Below, one piece after another: positions 22,092 to 29,946 of a stretch of 29,946 nt of DNA (within the stretch, counting starts at the first letter, position 1; each line of letters opens with the position of its first letter). Source of the DNA: Saprolegnia diclina VS20 (taxonomy: Eukaryota > Oomycota > Saprolegniomycetes > Saprolegniales > Saprolegniaceae). The notes below the pieces were generated by a model. The model was not told where the DNA came from. It made no database searches and saw nothing but the letters and a program-made list of their open reading frames with translations. Made by a program: the position numbers and the translations under genes. The stretch is from positions 43,708 to 73,653 of the forward strand of contig NW_008246083.1 in NCBI RefSeq assembly GCF_000281045.1, in the 5' to 3' direction.

Positions 22092-22426
22092 ATGAGCAGT
22101 CCGTGCGCCTTCAACGCTGCCAACGTGCAAATCCTCGAGATGGACCTCTCCCTGGTACACGATGGTGCGTTTGCATCCAGCGCCTTTGACGCGGCCTTTG
22201 TCACGCTTCACGCCGCGCATCCGACAACGTCGTGGATAGCCCTCGACTCGATCAACCTCTCGTCATCGAGCGTCTCCAAGAATGCGCCAAACACACCGAC
22301 AAAGGCACACGCGCCACGCCGTGCATAATCGAGATTTCATGTGTAAGTATTTATGATTTCCATTCTTTAAATAAAGTGGTGTGTCGTTTCTTGTTGGGAT
22401 ACTTTGTACAGGTTGTCTTCGAGTGA
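22092..22426 (+). CDS. Small unrecognised gene, frame conflict
   Basis: No family recognised. The ATG at 22092 follows a near-perfect core promoter. The first frame reads MSSPCAFNAANVQILEMD and stays open to 22328. A clear intron, 22343-22411 (gtaagt donor, tttgtacag acceptor), serves a different frame, in which RLQECAKHTDKGTRATPC and CIIEISC join VVFE before a stop at 22426. The two frames differ by two, so a second intron between about 22150 and 22260 (candidate acceptors gatag or catcgag), or a sequencing or natural frameshift, is needed. The encoded protein would have at most about 85 residues. It could be a true short gene or the remnant of a longer one. Only the promoter and the second intron are reasonably supported. 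Confidence 0.38.
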
Positions 22427-22914
22427 CAAGGTTCACGCTGCCCAATTTAACACGGCTTGGCCATATTGTACTGCAGTAGGCATTGGCCTTGTTGAACGTC
22501 GTGGGCTTTGTAATCTTGTTCATTTGGCACCGAAGGACAGGATAGCAATGTATCAAGTTGGACTTTGCACTTCCAACTTGTTGCTGTGCTGTTGGACGTC
22601 TCCCGTAAAGACGTTTAATGATGGCAAGATTGGAAACGAATTCCTGCCATGATTGTACCGGTGCCACGACCTAGAAGTACCCTAATTCCTGGCGCCAAGG
22701 GCCCTTCATTGCGATGCAGCGGCCAATGTGACGTTGCCGTGTTTGGATACTGTGCAACGTACGCTTCGCTAAGATTCTCGTGACGCGAGACTGCCACGTA
22801 CCGCACCCGTGTAATCGCATAAGATATCGAATGCCAGAGGTTTTTAACGTTGCGTGCTGACAGCAACGGCATTATCATATCCGGCCGTCTTATCCGGATA
22901 CGCCGGCAACCAAT
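22427..22914. other. Intergenic, upstream of the PHD-finger gene
   Basis: About 490 bp with lower GC than the genes. Open frames on both strands (for example 22404-22652 plus and 22263-22667 minus) have no domain or natural composition. Nothing else is seen. Confidence 0.45.
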
Positions 22915-22925
22915 TCATTTTTACC
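22915..22925 (+). promoter_or_regulatory. Initiator-like element before the PHD-finger gene
   Basis: tcatttttacc matches the oomycete Inr core (TCATTYY) and lies 12 bp before the ATG at 22938. It supports that start over more distal in-frame codons. Confidence 0.45.
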
Positions 22926-22937
22926 GACAGCGACGCG

Positions 22938-23937
22938 ATGGCACGCGGGGTACGCCGCCAGCTCGGCCATGGAAGTCCAGCCGAGCTCATGCCAACTCTC
23001 TTGCACGTAGGAGCCGTCCAAGAAGCGCAAGCCCAATGGGCCGGTGATCCCAAAGCCCTGCTCGCTCCCCGAGGCAGAGTACAAGCCGTGCTTTGTCTGT
23101 GGGCTCAAGTTCAACGTCGACTCGCTCATGCGCTGCTTGGTGTGCGCCGGCTTCTTCCACAAGCGCTGCCTCGCCACGATCACTGGCGACACATTAGGCT
23201 GCGCCGCGTGCCAAGAGGCCCGGATAGCCGAGAAGAGGCTCCAAGCCGAGCGCAACGACCCGGAGATGTACCCGTCCGTCACGAGCGATACGAACAAACA
23301 CCTCTTCGAGTACCGCATGACCATGATGCACAAGTTTATGAGCGCGATCGCGGCTCACAAAGCGCCGCCAAAGAAGAGAGGCAAGGTGCCCACCAAGAGT
23401 TCGGCGACACCCAAGGTTTGCGCTGACGACGACGAGCAAACGCCGCCGCCGTTCGATCCGCCAGTGCAAGCGCCAGCGGCTGATGGCGCGTCGATGGCCG
23501 ATGTCGACATGGGCGCACCGGCAGCGCCTTTGATCAATGTTCCACAGCCTTCGGGGCCAATGATCGTGGCACGGCGAGACGCCTCTGTCGTCGACATTCG
23601 CTCCGAAAGTGCACGAACGCTGAGCCCTGCCTTGTCCGCAGATGTGGTCCCATCGGCTCCACGACCAAGTGCTCTGACGCTGCACACGGCCCACAGCGAG
23701 CAGCCGTCGCCCGCGTCGTTGGTGTCGCCTCGGGCGTCGCTGGTGTCTCTAGCGTCGACCGTTAGCCCAATCGTGAGTACAACGCTGGTCCTGCCCAAGT
23801 ACGTGCTGGAGCAAACCGCGAGCGCGGTTGCGACGACCTCACATGCAGCGATGCACTTGTCGTCGACCGGTGTTGGAGTGGCGACGGAGGTCGTTCATGA
23901 GCCGGGTAGCGTCATGCTAGACGAATGTCTCGTGTAA
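22938..23937 (+). CDS. PHD-finger nuclear protein, 2 exons, 312 aa
   Basis: Predicted chromatin-associated reader. Exon 1 is only 12 nt (22938-22949, MARG), then a 61-nt intron (22950-23010, GTAC to GTAG), then exon 2 to 23937. The splice places a basic nuclear-localisation patch, PSKKRKP, at residues 6-12. Residues about 27-70 form a C4HC3 PHD finger: C-x2-C-x11-C-x2-C-x4-H-x2-C-x10-C-x2-C, beginning CFVCGLKF. PHD fingers bind histone H3 tails, often methylated lysine. The rest is low-complexity (Pro, Ser, Ala, Val), with a second Lys-rich patch (PPKKRGK) near 125 and no other fold. The tiny first exon is inferred from the splice site and the initiator upstream; a longer N-terminus would need an upstream GTG start and is less likely. 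Binding specificity unknown. Confidence 0.75.
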
Positions 23938-24102
23938 AACAAAATCCAACTACGTTTGTTGTACAAACTGTCTTCGATGCAAATCGACCTGCGAAAATGC
24001 GATCTCTTGAGATGAATTGGTGCGTGGGCCGTGTCGTTTCAGAGGTGTAGGCTCTGCAGCTGGTGGTTTCAACGCGCAAATAGCCAGGCGCCACGCAGTC
24101 GT

Positions 24103-27100
24103 ATGAGCGCGCTCGCGATCGTGGCCAACCTCATCGTGCCGGGCGCAGGCCTCGCAATTCACTATTTGCCGCAAATTGCCACCTTCTTGGCCGGCATCAA
24201 CGGCCGCTGCGACCAGCTATCTCAAAACCAAGCGCACTTTGGCCGTGTCCGGGACCGCCTTCACGAGATCTTTACGCAGCTCTCAACGATGGAGGCGCGT
24301 GGGCAGCTGCCGTCGCCGGTCGTCGTCAAGCGGTTCCGCGAGCTCCTCGAGGACTTTGACGCGTACTTGACGCACTATCTGAGCTGCAACTTTGTGACGC
24401 GCCTCCTGACACAAGAGAACGTGGCCACCAAGATTGCAGTCTACCACAACGAAGTCGATAGTCTTCTCAAGCTACTGGACCTCGCCCATATTGCGCAAAT
24501 GACCGACTGGCGACTGCAGTACGACGCCGACCAGCGCGAAGAGGTCGCTCGCTGGACCGACCTTGTGGCGACCAACAAACTCGTGCTCGAGGCCTGCAGT
24601 GATGCGAGTGCGCAGCGTGAGACGATGTTGCGCCTTCTCCACGCGCTCCAGCACGACAAACACACGCAGAGCAGCAGTAGCTTCCAAGCCAAGCTCGTCA
24701 AGCAGGCGTTCCATACACTCCAGCGGCTCTCCAAAAACGTCGTGCTGGGCACCGCATCGGTGCCGAATTGGTTTGTGCCACCGGAAGACGTAGCGCTTTC
24801 GCCCCAGCCCTTTGCGCGTGGCGCAACGAGCGACGTTTTCCTCGGTGTTTGGCGTCAGCGCACCAAGGTCGTCGTCAAGGTCTATCGTGCGAGCAGCGAT
24901 GACGTCGAGACCGAGCTGTCATTGTGGGCCTCTCTTCGCCACCCAAATTTGGTGGCGTTCTATGGCGGCTGCCACGTCGGTGCCAAGCCGTTTGCACTCT
25001 GCGAACAAGCAACCGATGGCGCGCTCGACGACTACCTCTTGCATCATGCCGGTACGTCGCATTTTTATCTGATACATCTTTCAATGTATCAATTATTCAT
25101 TGTTTGATTTCGGAATACTATGTTGATAACTATGGGTAGGCACTGTGGACGAGACGCAGCTCTGGGGCTTTTTGCTCGATATTGCGATCGGACTCGAGTA
25201 CATGCACAGCGTCGGCGTCGTGCACGGCGACCTCAAGTGCAACAACATCCTCGTGTCGGTATCGCCACTGCGTGCACAGCTTAGCGACTTTGGCTGCGCC
25301 TTCAACACCATCCACCCGCCCGTGCCCACGCGCGTGTCGGCAGCCATTCGGTGGGTTGCGCCAGAGTGCCTCGTCGATGCGGCACCGCCAAGCCGAGCGT
25401 CGGACGTCTACGCTCTCGGAATGGTCCTTCTCGAAGCCGTGACGCTCGACATTCCGTTTAGCGATGTCAACGACGATGAAACAGTTAGTTTTCATGTTCG
25501 ATTTGATTATTTTCGAGCTCATGGACATGGGTAGGTACGGGGCCGCATTGCCCGAGGCGAGCTCCCGACGCTCGACGAAACCTCACCGTATGCCGTGCTG
25601 GTTCCGCGGCTGTGTGCGCTGTCGCCGGACGACCGGCTCGACTTGTCGGCGTTCATCCTCGAATGCGAGGCGCTGCGAGACGGTCCCGCCAAGACGGTAT
25701 CGCCGCGTCCAGAACCGAGCTGGGTGTCGACTGACATGCCACTTGCCACCTCCACGGCACTACTTGGTACTGCTGATGACGCAGCACCGTCACCAGCTGC
25801 GACGACAACGACATTGCGAGAATACGGCTATGGCATTGCGGCCGACAAGCCCCGCGACACGAAAGCAGCCAAAAAAGCTAAGCACGCGCGACGTGTCTCG
25901 ACACGCCGCCTCTCCATCTCGGACGTCGACGGCATCGTCGCGTCCCAGGACGTACCGTCGCTTTTGCAGTGGTTGCAGCGACCAACGACGTCCGACATCA
26001 TCCAGGAAAAGCTGCTCACTGCACTCATGCCACTGGCGCCAGCATCCGTGGCCGACCACGGCGGCCTCGAGCTCTTGCTCACGCTCGCAGCCAAAGGCAG
26101 TACACCGACGATCAAGGAGCTGTCAACCGCGCTCCTTGGACTAGTTGTGCAGCGCAATGCTGGCCTCGCCGCCACGGTCCGCGCCCAAGGCGGTGTCGCC
26201 ATCTTGCTCAAACTACTCCGTCAAGGAACGTACGGGCAGCGTGCATTTGCGCTTCGAGCGCTCGCGCACCTCACGTCCATGGACGACGAGGCGATTGGCC
26301 AAGTCCTCGATGACACAACGAGCGTCACGATGGTGCTCGACATGCTGCGTGTCGGCGGCGACCGGCAGCGCCAAGATGCCTTATGCCTCGTGGCCAACGT
26401 GTCGGTGCCACCCGCCCAATCGACCATGGTACCGGCCCTCGCAGCGCTTCTTCCATCGGTCGAGTCCATGGCGTACGACACGCAGCGGCACCTGTTTCGC
26501 TGGATAGCCAACCTGGCCGATGCCGCTGACGCCGACAGTTGGACGCCGTGCATCGAGAACGTCGTTGCTCTTGTCGTGACGCAGACTCGGATTCATGCCA
26601 AGACACCGGAGATGTCGTCGCTCCTTCTCCAGAGCCTCGGGCTCCTCGCCTTTGCCAATGACGCGTACGCCGCAACGATTGTAGATGCTGGTGCAATTCC
26701 GCTGCTCTGGAAAGCTTATAGCGCCTGGCCCGACCTCAGAAATCTGATCCTCGGCACGCTTGCCAATGTCGCAACGACCGAAGCCAGTTGTCGCCAAATC
26801 GCACGGCACCGCGGCCTACAATGGGCGGTCGAGGCCGTCTTGGACCCGGCGCTGGTGACGTCGGCGATGCACTTGCTGCACAACTTGAGCTTGGAGTCGT
26901 CGATCGTCGAGCACATGGCCAGTCTCGATGCTGTCAACGTCACGATGACGGCACTGTTGAAGCACCCGGAGCTCGGTGGCCTAGGTGCCAAGCTCCTCGC
27001 CCAGCTGTCAATGGCGTCGCCCCGCGATGCTCTCGCCTCGTCGGGCGCGGTCGCTTGGACACTGGAGCAGCTGCGAACACAACGGGACGTCGATTTGACG

Positions 27101-28138
27101 CCGCTGTGGATCTGCTTGAGCAACGCCGTTGCGGCGTCACCGTGTCTCGACACGTTTGTTCGTCTCGGCGGCGCGCCGCTGCTGATCAAACGACTCGGCA
27201 AAGCCGACGTCAATCAAGTGGTTCCGATCCTCCAGCTTGTGCTGCACATTGCCACGTCACTTGAGACAGTACTGCTGCTCGTTCAGCACGACACGGCACT
27301 GTATACGCTTATGGGCCTCGTCGAGTCGTCGTCGTCGGAGGTGCAAGTACTCGCGCTCGGCTGCGTCGCACAAATCACATACTTTGAACCCACCGTATTG
27401 CGTGCAGTCAAGGGCAGCGGCCTCGGCATCCTCGCCCCGCTGCTCAAAACATCGCTGCACCAAGAGCTCGCGCTGCGCATCATTAGCCACATGTCGTTTT
27501 GCCCGTCGTTTCACAACCTCCTCACCGTCGAGTACCCCATCGTGGCCACGCTGCAAAAGCTGACGCGCAACCCAGCGCTTCATTCGATATGCGATGCGAT
27601 CTTAACGCGACTCGAAGTCCCCCTCACAAGCTCGTACAAACCTTCGCTACTACAAGCCTTGGCCAGGAAGTGGCGAAGGGCCAAGCCCGCGTCCAACCAA
27701 GAATCGGACGACGACCAGCGCTTGGTGCGCGCGCTACAACAGGAACGGCCGCGGGGCCTAGTTTTGGTCCGTATCTACGATGCCATTGTGTCCGATAGCC
27801 AACGAGCCGATGCGTTGATTGATGCGGGGCTCCTGGCGCCGCTCGCCCAGCGGCTTCACAGCAAGCGGGATCGAAGCATCGCCCTCGACATTGTGCGGCG
27901 GCTGCTCGACGACGCCTCCGAGACGCGCCAGAAAGCGTTGGCGGTCGACATGATGATCAAGCCGCTGATTGCGATGGCGAAGGAGCACGACCGGCCCGAC
28001 GACCGCGACAATGCGATCCAGCTCGTCCTTGCACTCGCGGCGCTTTGCAACATGCAGACGCAAGTGGTCGACGCGATCTTGCCCCACGACGCACGCAGCA
28101 GCATTGCTCAAAGTCTCTTGACGCATCCCTCCTCATAG
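24103..28138 (+). CDS. TKL-type protein kinase with helical MLKL/HeLo-like N-terminus and armadillo repeats, 1298 aa
   Basis: Exons: 24103-25051, 25140-25483, 25535-28138; introns of 88 and 51 nt; sum 3897 nt. Residues 1-20 are strongly hydrophobic (ALAIVANLIVPGAGLAI). They lead into an all-helical region to about 215 that resembles the four-helix bundle before kinase domains in MLKL-like proteins (RCDQLSQNQ, RFRELLEDF); this is pattern recognition, not a computed match. The kinase domain runs from about 225 to 470: glycine loop ARGATSDVFLG, lysine in VVVKVYR, catalytic loop HGDLKCNNIL, SDFG and WVAPEC. It is the TKL type, and the HRD arginine is Gly. A Thr/Ala-rich linker follows, then armadillo/HEAT repeats from about 565 to the end (GGVAILLKLL, GAIPLLWKAY, GGAPLLIKRL). 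The kinase should be catalytically competent. Partners and pathway are unknown. Confidence 0.85.
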
Positions 28139-28759
28139 TGTCAAACAACCGGTTTTGATTGGTTTTTGGAGTTGAGCCAGGTGCAGTGACGTGGCGGCCG
28201 GACAAGCAAGCAATCGAATGCTATTACGTAAGTCGCCTGAATACTTATGGCAACAAAATACATTGCTGTCGACAAGCCATGGGTGCCGAATAGCTCTACG
28301 CTACAGGTGGCAACTCGAGGCTGAGCGCCTGGTGTTGTCAGTCTCATGTTGGGTCGTTCCGGCCGTGTCGCTCTCACACATACGCCTGAAATTAGCCCTT
28401 CTTGACAGATAGTTAATGCTTGCTTGATGTCCATTGTACATACGGTACTGTATCGATGCTTGTTGCTTGTGTCGTTGGGCGTACCAGTATGTACTTGACG
28501 TTAGTGCTGCTTCGTGTCTCTCCATCCGGTAACACGGACGTGGCAATGCACGGGTCGTCCGTCTGCAAGTACATTGCGCTGCGGCCACGCCTAGGCGTCA
28601 CTGCAGTGCACATTTGGTGCTAACAAAAAATTCCCTCGCACTTTTACACCCTTGCCCGGCATGAAATTGTAATGCCACACTTGGTCCCTGTTGGGTTAGC
28701 CAGCAACTGCACCACCCGGTCGACCAACACAATACCACTGTCAAAAGGGCGTCACCCCA
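28139..28759. other. Intergenic, upstream of the esterase gene
   Basis: About 620 bp between the kinase stop and the esterase promoter. Short frames on both strands show no domain. No repeat or RNA gene seen. Confidence 0.45.
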
Positions 28760-28766
28760 TCATTCC
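28760..28766 (+). promoter_or_regulatory. Initiator-like element before the esterase gene
   Basis: tcattcc matches the oomycete Inr core TCATTYY and lies 15 bp before the ATG at 28782. No flanking CAWTTT follows. Confidence 0.4.
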
Positions 28767-28781
28767 AACGCAAGAGTCCCG

Positions 28782-29689
28782 ATGGAGACGCCCAGCACGA
28801 GCGCATTCGAAGTGCTCTCCGCCCACGACGAGCCAAAGGAGGCTGTCACGCCCCGTCGGCGCTGGCCGTGGATCGTCGCCACAGGCAAGGCTGAGGTTGC
28901 CGACGCTCGCTCACAGTCTCATGCATGTACTGTAGTAATCCTTGCAAGCAGCACTCTTGCGCTCACCATCGCGCTCTGCACGCAAGCCGAGGCGACCTCA
29001 GGACGTGTTACGGCGACGATTCTTATGGTCGGCGACTCCAACACGGAGCTCGCGGCCAACCCCACAACGCAAGGCTTCCAAGCGCTCCTCTCGTACGATT
29101 ACAGTCGAACCGCTGACGTGATTAACCGCGGCGTGAGCGGGTTCACGTCCAGGTACGCTCGCTCCACGCAAGTATGCATGAAGAGCGCACATGGGATGCT
29201 AGTCTCTGGGTTGCACGCCTCGATCAGCTCATCGCCGAGTGGTCGCTGAAGCCACCGAGCCTAATCACGATCATGATCGGCACCAACGATGCTGCGCTTC
29301 CGAACTCGACGCTGCATGTGCCGATCGAAACGTATGCCGCCAACCTTCGCACGCTGGTGCAGCGCCTCGGCTCGTCGTTTGCCAGCACCAAGTTCATCCT
29401 CCTGACGCCACCCGTCGTCGAGAGCTCGGCCCACTGGAACTACGTTTTTCAAAACAGCGCCGCAGAAGCGTACGCGAATCGCTGCAAGCAAGTCGCAAGT
29501 GATCTTAACGTGCCCGTCATCGACCTCTGGACGCCGCTGCAAGGCGTACCCGATGTGCTCTACGATGGCCTCCACTTGACAACGACGGGCAATGTGTTCG
29601 TGCACCAGCAATTGCTCGCTACGATCGAGGCGTCGTACCCGGAGCTCGCCCCCACCAAGCTGTCGCGCGCATATAGTAACATGCCTTGA
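28782..29689 (+). CDS. Membrane-anchored SGNH/GDSL esterase, 268 aa (or 285 aa unspliced)
   Basis: Serine hydrolase of the SGNH superfamily, probably acting on ester bonds at the cell surface or in the secretory pathway. Conserved blocks: GDS with the nucleophile Ser (VGDSNTE), the oxyanion Gly block (NRGVSGFTS), GTND (MIGTNDA) and the catalytic Asp/His pair DGLH near the C-terminus. The arrangement resembles isoamyl-acetate-hydrolysing esterases. A sure intron is 29153-29202. A second, GC-AG intron, 28885-28935 (51 nt, CAG|GCAAGG to TGTAG), is likely. Removing it joins RRRWPWIVAT to VILASSTLALTIALC, giving one clean signal-anchor helix after basic residues. Retaining it leaves the frame open but puts a charged stretch before the helix. 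An initiator-like element precedes the start. Part of exon 2 is repeated at 29886-29946. Confidence 0.85.
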
Positions 29690-29885
29690 ATATAGCAAGT
29701 TGTTTCTTGGTGACGAAAGATGAACGCAACGACTCTTGGCGTGTCAAAATGCGTTTTCGAATCTGCAAAAACTTGCAGAATCGGGGCCAAGAATACAAGT
29801 GGCGAGTGCACCCAGATCTGACTCCTGAATACGTTCATCACGGCCAGTATCCACCACATAAGAGCTTATAGGTCTATGATGCTAG

Positions 29886-29946
29886 CAACTGGATCGCGCA
29901 CCTCGACCAGCTCCTTGCCGAGTGGTCGCCCAAGCCGCCGAGCCTC
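29886..29946 (+). CDS. Partial second SGNH esterase copy (exon 2 start), cut by window edge
   Basis: After an intron-like end (gatgctag) identical to that before exon 2 of the preceding esterase gene, the sequence reads NWIAHLDQLLAEWSPKPPSL, against LWVARLDQLIAEWSLKPPSL in the upstream gene. By hand alignment 47 of 61 bases are identical. The 196 bp before it (29690-29885) show no GDS block or other exon 1 sequence, so either the duplication covered only the 3' part, or exon 1 was replaced or lost. Differences fall mostly at synonymous or conservative sites, which suggests the copy was or is translated. Confidence 0.65.

Noticed and set aside
22263-22667. 134-codon minus-strand frame
   Set aside because: No domain, overlaps the small plus-strand gene with its strong promoter, and shows no splice or start support.
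24031-24102. Upstream extension of the kinase open frame
   Set aside because: The 24 residues are Arg/Cys/Trp-rich, and the ATG at 24103 starts the hydrophobic helix expected at the N-terminus.
1-29946. tRNA, rRNA, CRISPR array, integrase or transposase genes
   Set aside because: No cloverleaf with a GTTCGA-type arm outside coding exons, no regular spaced repeats of CRISPR size, and no recognisable mobile-element protein on either strand.

Overview
This window looks like nuclear DNA from an oomycete, most likely a saprolegnialean water mould (the Achlya, Saprolegnia, Thraustotheca, Aphanomyces group). The DNA is GC-rich and gene-dense on both strands. Genes are interrupted by many very short introns, mostly 39-62 nt, which usually start GTAC and nearly always end TAG. 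Three starts have sequence resembling the oomycete initiator element (TCATTYY) just upstream. The protein families also fit: a WRKY19-like zinc-finger array, a FYVE protein with a START-like region, a TKL kinase fused to armadillo repeats, and ankyrin-WW and LRR proteins of protist type. The taxonomic placement is inference from these traits. A 239-nt run of N at 13354-13592 shows this is a draft scaffold. I saw no rRNA, tRNA, CRISPR array, phage gene or intact transposon.

Layout. Minus strand: an AIF-like mitochondrial flavoprotein (226-2023) and a small four-span membrane protein (2491-3543). Plus strand: an ankyrin/WW/coiled-coil protein (3860-7117), running towards a minus-strand zinc-finger protein (7638-8726). 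Next come about 1.4 kb without a confident gene and a minus-strand secreted cysteine-rich repeat protein (10376-13251), possibly with one more exon at 10139-10297. After the gap, a 14-exon plus-strand LRR protein (13593-17175, N-terminus lost in the gap) converges on a FYVE protein (17707-19475, minus). A SpoU/TrmH RNA methyltransferase (20169-21240, minus) stands back to back with a small unrecognised plus-strand gene (about 22092-22426). Then, on the plus strand: a PHD-finger protein (22938-23937), a 1298-residue kinase with armadillo repeats (24103-28138), a membrane-anchored SGNH/GDSL esterase (28782-29689), and the start of a duplicated esterase exon at the right edge.

Exon models were built by hand: a junction was accepted when it joined conserved protein blocks in frame, and every multi-exon model except the small gene at 22092 sums to a multiple of three. 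Nothing indicates an operon or one shared pathway. The genes are independent housekeeping (AIF, TrmH, esterase), signalling (kinase, FYVE) and scaffold (ankyrin-WW, LRR) functions. The most notable points are the architecture of the kinase (a predicted MLKL/HeLo-like helical N-terminus, TKL kinase, armadillo repeats), the same two-lobed helical module at the C-termini of the ankyrin-WW and LRR proteins, and altered FAD-motif residues in the AIF-like protein.
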